Positions 24,304 through 32,534 of a stretch of DNA of 64,000 bases are shown piece after piece (position 1 is the stretch's first letter; each line of letters begins with the position of its first letter). Origin of the DNA: JACDAN01 sp963721345 (GTDB lineage Bacteria > Actinomycetota > Thermoleophilia > Gaiellales > Gaiellaceae); contig CAVRIT010000001.1 in the NCBI GenBank assembly GCA_963721345.1, positions 2,170,001 to 2,234,000 on the forward strand, given 5' to 3'. Below the pieces are notes generated by a model. It saw nothing but the letters and a program-made list of their open reading frames with translations. It ran no database searches and had not been told where the DNA came from. Made by a program: the position numbers and the translations under genes.

Positions 24304-24790
24304 GGGCTTCCTTCGGCAGCCAGATCCGCTTCAGCTCGAGCGCACCGAGCAGGAGGGCGGGGATCACGACGAGGAAGAGGCGGGCGGCCGGGGTGCTGAT
24401 CCACGAGACCGCGTAGCCAAGCTTCGGCGCACGGAGCTCGACCCGCCCGATGCTGCCCTCGCGCGGGATCTCCCAGGTCTCGACGGTGTTGTTCGCGTCG
24501 CCCTTCGTGATGAAGGCCACGGCGTCCGGCCGGCGGTCGATCCGCCGAACCCTGTGTGTGATCAGCCGCTCGGGCCGCTCGGGGTCGCGGAAGGTGACGA
24601 CGTCGCCGATCCTCGCTTCGAGCGGCGACATCCGCGACTCGATCACGAGGTCGCCGGTGCCGAGCGTCGGCTCCATGCTCCCGGTGAGGACGACGAGGAC
24701 GGGCTTCCCGAGCGCCCGCGGGACCGTCAGTGTCAGCAGGGCGCCGGCGAGGATCCCGAACGCGCACCAGGCGAGCAGGCGGACGCTCAC
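24296..24790 (-). CDS. Signal peptidase I, SipW/archaeal-ER (S26B) type
   Basis: A 164-residue membrane peptidase. An N-terminal helix (about 5-28) precedes the nucleophile in LTGSMEPTLGTGDLV (Ser38) and the general base in ERLITHRV (His79), which replaces the Lys of ordinary bacterial leader peptidases. FITKGDANNTVE follows, and a C-terminal helix lies at about 132-155. This Ser-His dyad defines the SipW class, which processes TasA/CalY-type matrix proteins in Bacillus. GTG 24790 overlaps the upstream stop (GTGA). It lies among three exported paralogues, so it is very likely their dedicated peptidase. Confidence 0.93.
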   Translation of the reverse strand: MSVRLLAWCAFGILAGALLTLTVPRALGKPVLVVLTGSMEPTLGTGDLVIESRMSPLEARIGDVVTFRDPERPERLITHRVRRIDRRPDAVAFITKGDANNTVETWEIPREGSIGRVELRAPKLGYAVSWISTPAARLFLVVIPALLLGALELKRIWLPKEAHA

Positions 24791-25263
24791 GAGACCTTCC
24801 TCAGCTCGAGGTTCAGCGTCGCGTACCGGCCGCCCGCGTCACCGCGAAGCCAAGCGCGCAGGTGCACGTCTTCGCGCTTTCCGGGATCCACGCGGAACGA
24901 GCGCATCGTCCAGCGGCGCAGGCCTTCGAGCCGGCCGTGGTAGAGCACCCGCTCGTCCACCGTCGCCTCGACGTGGAGCAGCCGGTCGAGCCCGCTGCGG
25001 TCGGCCGGAGCGCGGAGGCTCAACCGGACCGGTTCGTCGCTCGCGTTCCGAACAGTGACGCGGCCCGCGACGCGGTCGCCACGCGTCAGCCCCCGAGCGC
25101 CGCCAAACCGGCCGGCAGGGGAGACCTCGAGGACGCCCTCGTGGTCGAGCGCGAAGAGCGTGACGTCTGCGCCGAGCACGCCGTCGCCCGGCGGTACCCG
25201 CCAAGCGACCAGGGCGAGCGCGACGATCACGAGCCCGGCCAGAAACGCGGCGGCCTTCAACAT
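24787..25263 (-). CDS. Small exported beta-type protein of SipW locus
   Basis: A 158-residue protein with one N-terminal hydrophobic segment (LKAAAFLAGLVIVALALVAW) and then a beta-rich domain: LTRGDRVAGRVTVRNASDEPV, DRLLHVEATVDERVLYHGRLEGL, VDPGKREDVHLRAWLRGD and RYATLNLELRKVS. The phrase 'GDRVAGRVTVRN' resembles the Ig-like folds of TasA/TapA-type proteins, but I cannot assign the family firmly. It lies 9 bp after the first secreted subunit gene and its stop overlaps the SipW gene (GTGA), so it belongs to the same unit and may act as an assembly or anchoring partner. Confidence 0.75.
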   Translation of the reverse strand: MLKAAAFLAGLVIVALALVAWRVPPGDGVLGADVTLFALDHEGVLEVSPAGRFGGARGLTRGDRVAGRVTVRNASDEPVRLSLRAPADRSGLDRLLHVEATVDERVLYHGRLEGLRRWTMRSFRVDPGKREDVHLRAWLRGDAGGRYATLNLELRKVS

Positions 25264-25272
25264 GGCTGCCGC

Positions 25273-25875
25273 CTAGTTGTTCTGTGCTTTCCAGGTGAAC
25301 GCGAACGAGCCCGTCGGGTTCGTCGTCGTGTGCGCGTTCTCGGTCGGGTCGTCCTTCGTCGTGATCGTGACGCGGTAGTCGACCCAGTCGTTCTGCGCCC
25401 ACGCCGCGCCGCCGGCCTTGCCGTCCACGCCCGACGCGTATGCGGTCGGGAACGTGTTCAGATCAGCCGTGGCGAACGCCGTCGAGGCCGTTCCGCCCGC
25501 GCCGAAGCCCGTGCAGTTCCGGTTCGCATGGTCGGTCAGCCCCGTTCCGCCGACCGCACGCTCCACCTGGAGGGTGTACTTGTCGCCGTTCGTGATCCCC
25601 GCGGACACGTACAGCCGCACGCTCGAATCGAGCGAGCCCGTGTAGCGGACGCGGAGGCACTTTGCCACCGCCGCACCGGGCAGCTGCGCCGTCAGGCTGG
25701 GGAACATCGCCGCGACAGACCCACTGTCGTCCGCGATCGCAACCGTCCCGGCCGAGAACGAGTTCCCCGTGTTCGAGGTCGTCGCCGTGAAGGCCGAGTA
25801 GGTTCCTGACGCCGCAATGCTTCCCACCGCCCCCAGGACGAACAGCGTGGCGAGAAGCTTCCGATTCCGATTCAC
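25273..25875 (-). CDS. SipW-dependent secreted subunit (CalY/TasA-like), copy 1
   Basis: A 200-residue exported protein and first gene of the operon. The signal segment (LLATLFVLGAVGSIAASGTYS) is followed by AFTATTSNTGNSFSAGTVAI, almost the same as in the second copy. The body contains PGAAVAKCLRVRYTGSLD, SVRLYVSAG, YTLQVERAVGG, NRNCTGFGAGG, NTFPTAYASGVDG and VDYRVTITTKDDP, ending FAFTWKAQNN. The two cysteines are conserved among the three paralogues and may form a disulfide. The GTG start at 25875 has AAAGGA about 7 nt upstream. It is likely a major subunit of a cell-surface fibre or matrix, by analogy with TasA/CalY. Confidence 0.83.
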   Translation of the reverse strand: MNRNRKLLATLFVLGAVGSIAASGTYSAFTATTSNTGNSFSAGTVAIADDSGSVAAMFPSLTAQLPGAAVAKCLRVRYTGSLDSSVRLYVSAGITNGDKYTLQVERAVGGTGLTDHANRNCTGFGAGGTASTAFATADLNTFPTAYASGVDGKAGGAAWAQNDWVDYRVTITTKDDPTENAHTTTNPTGSFAFTWKAQNN

Positions 25876-25884
25876 CGCAGTTCC

Positions 25885-25972
25885 TTTCAGAGTGGAAGCG
25901 CGCCGTCGCGCCTCCGAGCGCTCATTTCAGAGTGTCGTCCCGGGTGGCGACACGGATGTCCCCCGATCGGGG
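25885..25972 (-). promoter_or_regulatory. Candidate control region of the SipW operon
   Basis: Upstream of the first operon gene lie two copies of TTTCAGAGTG (25885-25894 and 25925-25934), exactly 40 bp apart, then the inverted repeat GTGTCG-10 nt-CGACAC (25932-25953) and the perfect palindrome CCCCGATCGGGG (25961-25972). Their clustering in the only long gap before a seven-gene operon suggests regulator binding. No clear -10/-35 pair is visible to me. Confidence 0.4.
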
Positions 25973-26022
25973 TAAGTGCGCTCCCCCGCAAAGAGGGATG
26001 ACTGCGTTGACTCTTGGCTTGG

Positions 26023-26859
26023 CTAGAGGCGCCGGAGGAGCTCGATCATCGTCTCGCCGACGGCGTCGAGGCTTCGTGGAGAGACGGCCGTCAGGTCGTC
26101 ACAGGGGCGGTGCCAGCAGGGGAAGTCGAAGTCGATCAGGTCGATCGCCGGCACTCCGGCTCGGATGAACGGGACGTGGTCGTCGAGGACGACGCCTTGG
26201 TCGCGGGGAGGGAATGTCGCGGCGTTCCCGCTCGTCCGCGCGGCGGAGCGCAGCTTGGCCCAGAGGCGCTTGCTCGACAGCTGCTCGCGGGGAATTGCGA
26301 GTTTCCGGTCTCCGACGAAGTCGAGGACGATCGCGGCCTCGGCATGCCGAAACGCGCGGGCGGCGACCTTGCTCCCGCGGAGGCCGTAGCGCTCGAACTG
26401 CCCCTCCGGCGCGCCGCGAGGCGACTCCTCGCCGTCGAAGAAGACGAAGACGAGGGTGGGGCGGACCTGCCGCGGCTTGATCGTGCGCGCGAGCTGGCGG
26501 ACGACCGCCGTCCCCGATGCCCCGTCGTTCGCGCCGACGAAGCCGGGCAGATCCTTCGTGTCGTAGTGGGCGCCGACGACGACGACGCGACGCGGGTCGC
26601 GGCCGCGAACCGTTCCGATCACGTTGCGGAGCCCACCCGGCACGGCCTGGTAGCGGCCATGCGGGACCGACCCGCGGAGAATCGAGGCGAGCCGGCGAGA
26701 TTCGGTGGACCCTGCCGGGCGTGGGCCCAGCGCCACCTGACGCTTCAGGAACGCCCAGGCGGCGAGCTCGTCGAACCGGTCGGCGCGCGGCGCGCCGGCC
26801 GCCCCGCCGGTGCTCGCGAGCACACCGGCGAGCGCCACCAAGAAGAAGAATCGGCCCAC
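26023..26859 (-). CDS. Secreted M28-family zinc peptidase
   Basis: A 278-residue exported metallopeptidase/aminopeptidase-type protein. A signal peptide (RFFFLVALAGVLASTGGAAGA) precedes the M28 fold. Metal ligands and catalytic residues are visible as VGAHYDTK (His), GANDGASGTAVV (bridging Asp), FFDGEES (catalytic Glu pair), VLDFVGD (Asp) and CWHRPCDDL (His). Length is short for M28, with no extra domains. The GTG start at 26859 is chosen for the signal peptide; no clear ribosome binding site precedes it. It also resembles glutaminyl-cyclase-like M28 members, so the substrate is open. Confidence 0.88.
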   Translation of the reverse strand: MGRFFFLVALAGVLASTGGAAGAPRADRFDELAAWAFLKRQVALGPRPAGSTESRRLASILRGSVPHGRYQAVPGGLRNVIGTVRGRDPRRVVVVGAHYDTKDLPGFVGANDGASGTAVVRQLARTIKPRQVRPTLVFVFFDGEESPRGAPEGQFERYGLRGSKVAARAFRHAEAAIVLDFVGDRKLAIPREQLSSKRLWAKLRSAARTSGNAATFPPRDQGVVLDDHVPFIRAGVPAIDLIDFDFPCWHRPCDDLTAVSPRSLDAVGETMIELLRRL

Positions 26860-26897
26860 GGGGAAATCGTGCCAGCCCGGCTACACTGACTGCGCGC

Positions 26898-26974
<77 letters not shown>

Positions 26975-27054
26975 CCGATCGAAGTCCGCTGCGGCTTGCG
27001 CCGCAGCATGACGACTATCAAGACCTGACCCGCCAATGACTTAGGCTAGGTGGG

Positions 27055-27480
27055 TTGAGCGCCTTGCGGTTCTGGATGCGGTGGGGGCTATGGGTGTTCG
27101 CCCTCGGCGGGGCGCTCTGGGTACTCAAGGTCGTCTTCATCGCGTTGAACGATGCGATGGATCGGTCGACCGACGCGCTGCCCGTACCGGCCCTCTACGT
27201 CTCGGCCGTCCTGCTGATGGCCGTCGGCGCTACGGCGGTGGGGATCGCGCTGCTTCGCCGCTTCCCATGGTGGGCGCAGTTGCTCGGCGCGGTTGCTGCC
27301 GTCTTCGCGCTGGGGGCGCTCTACTCCGTTCTCGACGGAATCCTGAGGGCGGCGTTCGAAGACGTCGGCCCGTCCTGGCTGTACGAGGAGCTCGGCATCG
27401 TTGCGACGGGCGCGATCTGCTTCATCGGCGGAGTGCTGCTCGCCCGAAGAATCGCCGAAGAGGCGCGTGTGACCCTTTGA
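27055..27480 (+). CDS. Small four-helix membrane protein
   Basis: A 141-residue protein with four predicted membrane segments: around WGLWVFALGGALWVLKVVFI, VPALYVSAVLLMAVGATAVG, WWAQLLGAVAAVFALGALYS and LGIVATGAICFIGGVLLA. The TTG start at 27055 follows a G-rich AGGTGGG. No family is recognised. It is the first gene after tRNA-Ala inside the putative island and is the only island gene on the plus strand. A short palindrome CGGTGTCCCGACACCG follows its stop. Confidence 0.6.
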   Translation: MSALRFWMRWGLWVFALGGALWVLKVVFIALNDAMDRSTDALPVPALYVSAVLLMAVGATAVGIALLRRFPWWAQLLGAVAAVFALGALYSVLDGILRAAFEDVGPSWLYEELGIVATGAICFIGGVLLARRIAEEARVTL

Positions 27481-27538
27481 CGCGCGCGGCGTAGGGCATG
27501 AGATTCGGTGTCCCGACACCGCGGCGACACCGCTGCCA

Positions 27539-27748
27539 TCACGTCATGTTCATCACCGCGACTTCGTAGAGCTCCACAGAGCTGCGGGTCCCCATCCCGA
27601 CCGGCGTCATCTCGTTGAGCGCGGCGTCGCCGCGGCGCAGCCCTTCCTCGCTCTCGAAGAGCGTGATCGCAAGTCGTTTGCCGCCTTCGCCGGACAGGAT
27701 CAGAACGCCCTTCGCGTCCTCCAGGCTTCCGGCCGCCCGTCGCGGCAC
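27539..27748 (-). pseudogene. Fragment of ABM-like (antibiotic biosynthesis monooxygenase type) protein
   Basis: The last 60 or so residues of this 69-codon frame (KGVLILSGEGGKRLAITLFE, SEEGLRRGDAALNEM, VELYEVAV) look like the second half of an ABM/dimeric alpha-beta-barrel protein. The first half is missing and the codons upstream do not continue the fold. A GTG at 27748 could still allow a short product. I treat it as a truncated remnant within the island; it might instead be a small intact gene. Confidence 0.45.
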
Positions 27749-27838
27749 GCACGCACCTAAGTCAGGTTGCGCGTACCAGCACCATCTCCGGGGTTCAGGC
27801 GCAGCCGCAGCGCCGCGGGTTCCCGTCGCGAGTTCAGC

Positions 27839-27873
27839 GCTCCGGCGCCTGGCCCTGGGCCAGGCGCCGGAGC
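27839..27873 (-). terminator. 16-bp terminator hairpin after the collagen-like gene
   Basis: GCTCCGGCGCCTGGCC (27839-27854) pairs perfectly with GGCCAGGCGCCGGAGC (27858-27873) around a 3-nt loop. It starts 14 nt after the stop of the collagen-like gene on the minus strand. No T tract follows, but the stem is one of the strongest in the window. Confidence 0.6.
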
Positions 27874-27887
27874 GGAGAGCCTTTCGG

Positions 27888-28865
27888 TTACTTCTTGATC
27901 GTGATCGTTCTGAGAGCCCCTTGCCGCGGGTCGCCAGTACTGCCACTGACGGCGGCTTCCGAATTAGACGCGGGGAACCCGAGAAGGCGCGCCTCCACCT
28001 GAATGGTGTGCGTGCCCTCGGTGAGGGACAGAATCCCAGCCGTCGACCAGAAACAAACGTGGCCGAGGTAGAGGTTCGTACAAGTCTCGCGCGTGTCGAA
28101 GCCGGAAGTGGCGACCAAGCCGTCGACTAGCACGCGCACTCCAACGGTCGAACGATCAGTCGGGTCCGAGCCGGCGACAATGGACATGCCACCTTCCGTT
28201 TCGATGTAGATCGCACTGTTCGCTGGCACGGTGATCGTCTGGCTGAGCCCTGGGATCAGGCCAAACGTGGGACCCGGAAGAACGCTGTTCGTCCCATAGA
28301 CCGTCGCTGCGGCCTGGCCGGTCGTCCCGCCGCCCGGTCCGGGGTCGCCCGTCGGTCCCTTATCGCCTACCGGGCCCTTGTCACCCACTGACCCCTTATC
28401 GCCCGCCGGGCCTTTGTCACCGACGTCGCCCTGATCACCGAGCGGACCCTTGTCGCCAACGTCTCCCTTCGCGCCCTTGTCCCCGGCCGGTCCCTTGTCT
28501 CCAAGCGGCCCCTGGTCTCCAAGCGGACCTTTGTCGCCCGGGTGGCCCTGCGGCCCCTTATCGCCGACAGGTCCCTTATCGCCCGGGTCGCCCTGCGGGC
28601 CCTTGTCTCCGGTCGGCCCCTTGTCCCCTGTCGGACCTTGCGGACCGCCTTGATTCCAGCTGATCGGCGTTTCGTACTGGGTGCACTTCTTACCGGCCTC
28701 GGCGTCGATCACGCGCAGGATCCCGGTGCGCTTCTCATAACAGCCGCTGATGATGCCGCTTCCCGAAGCCGGGATCGTCGCGTACGCCAAGCCCGCTCCT
28801 ACGGCCAGCGCCAGTGTGGCCACGCTCAGGACAAGTGCCCGGCGGCTCAGGTGTTTTCTCATCAT
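27888..28865 (-). CDS. Secreted collagen-like (Gly-X-Y repeat) protein
   Basis: A 325-residue exported protein. A signal peptide (LSVATLALAVGAGLAYA) is followed by a small Cys-containing domain, IISGCYEKRTGILRVIDAEA. About 35 uninterrupted Gly-X-Y triplets come next, dominated by GDK, GPL, GPA, GPV and GDQ. The C-terminal domain of about 130 residues is beta-rich (GLIPGLSQTITVPANSAIY, VGVRVLVDGLVATSGF, CTNLYLGHVCFW) and looks like a trimerising head. Prolines sit in X and Lys-Gly in the next triplet, a pattern that stabilises bacterial collagen trimers. ATGs at 28865 and 28862 are both possible; AAGGAG precedes them. It is the last gene of a three-gene operon in the island. Confidence 0.85.
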   Translation of the reverse strand: MMRKHLSRRALVLSVATLALAVGAGLAYATIPASGSGIISGCYEKRTGILRVIDAEAGKKCTQYETPISWNQGGPQGPTGDKGPTGDKGPQGDPGDKGPVGDKGPQGHPGDKGPLGDQGPLGDKGPAGDKGAKGDVGDKGPLGDQGDVGDKGPAGDKGSVGDKGPVGDKGPTGDPGPGGGTTGQAAATVYGTNSVLPGPTFGLIPGLSQTITVPANSAIYIETEGGMSIVAGSDPTDRSTVGVRVLVDGLVATSGFDTRETCTNLYLGHVCFWSTAGILSLTEGTHTIQVEARLLGFPASNSEAAVSGSTGDPRQGALRTITIKK

Positions 28866-29152
28866 CTCTCCTTGTGTGCGTTCGAGTTGCCGCGATCGAC
28901 GCTGACCGCAGGGACGATTCGCTCGTAGGGAATCTGCGCAAGAAGGGTCGCCTCGTCGACGAGGTCTGCCGCTTGTGCTTCGTAGAGGTGGAAGCAGATC
29001 TCGTCCTGTGGGATGAAGATCGTCCTCAGGTAACGGACGTGCTTCCCCTCGTTCGTGAGTTGCTCCGAGGCCAGACGTGCACGATCGGCAGCGTCGACGA
29101 TCGTTGCCTGGGCGCGCCGCGGGACGTACAGCTCCACCAGGTACTGCGCCAC
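28862..29152 (-). CDS. Small DUF4242/SCO4226-like protein
   Basis: A 96-residue protein reading AQYLVELYVPRRAQATIVDA in its first strand, then RASEQLT-like helix and HVRYLRTIFIPQDEICFHLYEA, ADLVDEATLLAQIPYERIVPAVSV. The alternation resembles the ferredoxin-like DUF4242/SCO4226 (nickel-binding-like) family, but the metal ligands are not evident. The GTG start at 29152 lies 3 bp after the stop of the upstream gene, and its stop overlaps the collagen-like start (ATGATGA). Confidence 0.7.
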   Translation of the reverse strand: MAQYLVELYVPRRAQATIVDAADRARLASEQLTNEGKHVRYLRTIFIPQDEICFHLYEAQAADLVDEATLLAQIPYERIVPAVSVDRGNSNAHKER

Positions 29153-29155
29153 GTT

Positions 29156-29452
29156 CTACTTCGCGAACTGCGCGCAGAACGCGCTGAGGTTGGTGACGCC
29201 GTGCGATTGCAGGAACGCCGCCTCGCCGACGGTTCCGAGGTGGCCGCCGGGGTTGAAGGCGGCGCTGAACCCAGCAGGGACGACGAACCCGTCGGGAAGC
29301 ACGGCGCCGGCGAGTTCCCCGCGGGCGATTGCGCTGCGGAGGCCGCCTAGGCAGCCATTGTTCTGCGTCGCAAAGGTGCTCGTCGCGTTGTCCGCTGCCG
29401 CCGGCGCCGCGAAGGCACCGAACGCACACATGACTGCTAGAAGCTGTTTCAT
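29156..29452 (-). CDS. Small secreted protein
   Basis: A 98-residue exported protein. AAGGAGGAG lies directly before the ATG at 29452. A signal peptide (KQLLAVMCAFGAFAAPAAA) is followed by a short domain with NNGCLGGLRSAIARGELAG and LSAFCAQFAK; two cysteines could pair. No known family is recognised. It is the first gene of the operon that leads to the collagen-like protein, and the upstream LuxR regulator gene ends 86 bp before it. Confidence 0.75.
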   Translation of the reverse strand: MKQLLAVMCAFGAFAAPAAADNATSTFATQNNGCLGGLRSAIARGELAGAVLPDGFVVPAGFSAAFNPGGHLGTVGEAAFLQSHGVTNLSAFCAQFAK

Positions 29453-29538
29453 TTCTCCTCCTTCGTTGACCCTGTCGACGGTACGGCCGGCGACGCCGGA
29501 GGGAAATCCCGGAGAACCACGATCTTTGACCGTTGCGG

Positions 29539-32262
29539 CTAGGTGGAAAAGCGTCGCGCCAGCTCTGTGCGCGTATGAATCCCAAGCTTCTCGTAGGTCT
29601 TCGTCAGGTGCGTCTCGACGGTGCGCACGGTCACGTAGAGCACGGCCGCGATCTCCTTGTTGGTCTTGCCGTCGGCCGCGAGTTCCGCGACGCGCCGCTC
29701 CATTGGCGTCAAATCGCCGCGGGAAGGCGCGCGTCCGCCGATGCGGGCGAGCTCGCTCCGCGCCCGCTCGGACCAGAGTCGCGCACCGAGCCCGTCGAAG
29801 ATCCTGACCGCCTCCTCCAGCGCCGCGCGCGTCGATCGCTTCTGTCGGGCGCGCCGCAACGCCAGACCTTGCGCGAGGAGCGTTCGCGCGCGCTCGAGGG
29901 GCAGTTCGAGACGTTCGTGCTCGGCCAACGCGTTCGTAAACGCCTCCGCCGTCTTCGCCGTCTCGCCCACGGCCGCGTGGAGCAGGCCTCGGCCGCGCCA
30001 AGCGAGCGCGCTCAGGCGTGGGCGGTCGAGCTCGTCGCCCTGCGCCTCCATGCCTGCGATCAAACGCTTGGCGTCGTCGACCTCGCCGAGCGCGACGAGC
30101 GCCTCCACCGCGTCAGCCTGGAACGGAAAGACCCCGGGCTCGCCGACGCCCATCTCCTCGAGCAGCCGCGGGAGTCCGTCGAGCTGTTGCCAGACGGCCG
30201 CGTAGTTCGCGAGCGATGCCTCTAGGAAGGCGAGCACGACGCGGTGGTGGACCACGAAGAAGACATCGCCGGCGTCGGCGGTGGCGGCGAGCGCTTCCTC
30301 AGCGAGAGCGCGCGTCATCGTTGCATCACCAACGTGTGCCGCGACGAGGGCGCGACCGTTCAGCAGGATGCCGACGAGCTGGTCATTTCCGCTCAGGGCG
30401 GCCAGCTCGTACCCCTCGCGGGCATAGCGGCCGGCTCGCGCGACGTCGCCCGCGCGACACTCGAGTTGCGTGAGGTGGAAGCAGAGACTGCTGCGAGCGG
30501 TCTCGTTCCCGAGCTCCCCCGCGCGCTCGTACTGCTCCTCCAGCAAGGGGCGAGCCTCGCTCAAGCGGTCGGCCCACATCAAGCTCACGCCGTGCCAATG
30601 TCCCGCGGCGCGCCAAGGATCGAGCCCGCGAACACGCTGCTCAAGTCGGCGTGCGCGTTCGAAGAAGCTCCGAGGATCGCCGCTCGCCGTGAGACTTGCG
30701 AGCTGCCCGTTCCACGATACGGCGCGCGCGAGCAGCTCGTCGTCGCCGGCGCGCTCCGCGACCGCGAGCGCCTCGCGCGCGTGCTCGGCGCTTCCACGGA
30801 TGTCGTTCTGCAGGAACACCGTGTCGCTCAGCACGAGCAGTAGCCGCGCGCGGATCGCAATATCGATTCCGGGCTGCGCAAGCCCTTCATGCGCAAGCGC
30901 GACCCCGCGGCCCACCTCGACGCCCACATCGTCGGCAAGCGCTGCGAGTGCCTCAGCCCGCATTGGCCCAGAGGCGAGGTTGCCAAGCAGTTCCTCGAGC
31001 GCCGCGCGAGCGCCACCCATGTCTCCCGACTCGCCCTTCCAGATCGCCGCTCTCAAGGACCGCTGCACGCGCCGCTCCTCGTCCTCGGTGAGCCGAGTGA
31101 CGTGGTCGAGGAGCTCCGCGGCGACGGCGGGTGCCCCTCGCCGCTTCGCGCACGACGCTCCCTCTTCGATGACTGCGGCGATGGCCTCGTCCGGCTCGTC
31201 CACGGCCCGCGCGAGGTGGTGCGCACGCTCCTCGACGTTCGCTGCCGCGTCGGCCAATTGCCGGTGCAGCTTTCTGCGCCGGCCAGGAGTCAGGTGTGCG
31301 TACGCGGCCGCACGAAGCAGGGGATGCGTGAACTCGAGCCCCGTCGGTCCCGTTCGCACCACGTGCGCATCGAGTGCCGGGGCGAGCACTTCGGGGTCCG
31401 GGTCCGCCGAGGTGAGATCCGGCATCGCGGCTAGCTCGGCAAGCGCGTTACGTGTCTGGTGAGGGAGCTTCTGCAGGCGCGCTTCGATGAGCCGCTCGAG
31501 GCTCGTCGGCAGCGCGAGCTCGTGCGCGCTCGTGTCGCGATTCGCGACGGCGGACGCGAGTTCAAGCGCGAAGAACGGATTGCCGCCCGAGACGCTGTGA
31601 ATGCGGCGGAGAAGCGGTCGCGGAAGAACCATGTCGAGCCGAAGATGGATCAAACGGTGGAGTTCGCCGAGCGACAGCGGCGCGACCTCGATGCGCTGGA
31701 CTTCGTCGCCGAGTTCCACGTGCGGCGCGGACTCCTCACTCCGGCGCGCGAGCAGAAAGGCAATCGGCTCCGAGGCCAACCGGCGGATGGCAAAGCTGAG
31801 CAGGAGCGCGGATTCGGCGTCGAGCCACTGGACGTCGTCCACACAGACAAGGAGGACCCGTGTTGACGCGAGTGCGCGGAGCGCGCCAAGGAACGCCGTC
31901 GCGACCGCGCGCCGATCGATAGTTGCCTCCTGCGACTGCAAGAGCAACGCTCCCGCGAGTGCGCGCCGCTGGACATCCGGCAAGTGCGCGAGCGCATCGT
32001 CCGCGACCGGTGCAAGGAGGTCGGCCGCAGCCGCGAAAGCCAGATGCTTCTCGGCTTCCGACGGAGTCGATCGAAGCACGACGAAGCCCGCCAGCTCAGC
32101 CGCAGCGAGGCCGGCCCGCCACAGCGTCGTCTTTCCGATCCCTGCGCCTCCTTCGAGGAGGAGTACGCCGGGAAAAGCGTCGACGTTGCCCAGGAAGCGT
32201 CTGATGCGGTCGAGATCTTCGTCGCGTCCGACGACCTCGGCGACGGTCATGTGGTGCGTCAT
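29539..32262 (-). CDS. Large AAA/TPR LuxR-family regulator (LAL/MalT type)
   Basis: A 907-residue cytoplasmic regulator. An N-terminal STAND-type ATPase has Walker A GGAGIGKTTL (38-47) and Walker B VLLVCVDDVQWLD. A long helical TPR-like middle covers about 330-830. The C-terminal LuxR HTH reads LTPMERRVAELAADGKTNKE and IAAVLYVTVRTVETHLTKTY. Such proteins activate transcription in response to an unknown ligand. ATG 32262 or the nearby ATG 32250 may start it. It lies directly upstream of the collagen-like operon in the same direction, inside the island, and is its likely regulator. Confidence 0.93.
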   Translation of the reverse strand: MTHHMTVAEVVGRDEDLDRIRRFLGNVDAFPGVLLLEGGAGIGKTTLWRAGLAAAELAGFVVLRSTPSEAEKHLAFAAAADLLAPVADDALAHLPDVQRRALAGALLLQSQEATIDRRAVATAFLGALRALASTRVLLVCVDDVQWLDAESALLLSFAIRRLASEPIAFLLARRSEESAPHVELGDEVQRIEVAPLSLGELHRLIHLRLDMVLPRPLLRRIHSVSGGNPFFALELASAVANRDTSAHELALPTSLERLIEARLQKLPHQTRNALAELAAMPDLTSADPDPEVLAPALDAHVVRTGPTGLEFTHPLLRAAAYAHLTPGRRRKLHRQLADAAANVEERAHHLARAVDEPDEAIAAVIEEGASCAKRRGAPAVAAELLDHVTRLTEDEERRVQRSLRAAIWKGESGDMGGARAALEELLGNLASGPMRAEALAALADDVGVEVGRGVALAHEGLAQPGIDIAIRARLLLVLSDTVFLQNDIRGSAEHAREALAVAERAGDDELLARAVSWNGQLASLTASGDPRSFFERARRLEQRVRGLDPWRAAGHWHGVSLMWADRLSEARPLLEEQYERAGELGNETARSSLCFHLTQLECRAGDVARAGRYAREGYELAALSGNDQLVGILLNGRALVAAHVGDATMTRALAEEALAATADAGDVFFVVHHRVVLAFLEASLANYAAVWQQLDGLPRLLEEMGVGEPGVFPFQADAVEALVALGEVDDAKRLIAGMEAQGDELDRPRLSALAWRGRGLLHAAVGETAKTAEAFTNALAEHERLELPLERARTLLAQGLALRRARQKRSTRAALEEAVRIFDGLGARLWSERARSELARIGGRAPSRGDLTPMERRVAELAADGKTNKEIAAVLYVTVRTVETHLTKTYEKLGIHTRTELARRFST

Positions 32263-32417
32263 AACACGCTGAGGCGAGCTTTTGGATCAGCCGCGCGTGC
32301 GTCGGAACGCCGGTCTACCGTCTGTGCTACCGAACTGAGCAAATTCCGGAGCACCTGAGCCCACTCGATGTGACTCGACACGGCCCAATGTGCCTCAGGT
32401 GACGCCGATCGATCGTT

Positions 32418-32463
<46 letters not shown>

Positions 32464-32534
32464 ATTGCTCAAAGACGACCCCGGAGGCCGTCCGTCTAAG
32501 GCATCGAAGCCGACCCCGGGGGCTCGCCTCGCCC

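Noticed and set aside
27507..27522. Palindrome CGGTGTCCCGACACCG as a terminator
   Set aside because: The loop is only 2 nt and no T tract follows; it may be a regulatory site but nothing supports that.
28340..28650. Tandem, CRISPR-like array of repeated CCCTTGTC/GGTCC units
   Set aside because: The period is 9 bp and matches Gly-X-Y codons of the collagen-like protein; there are no spacers.
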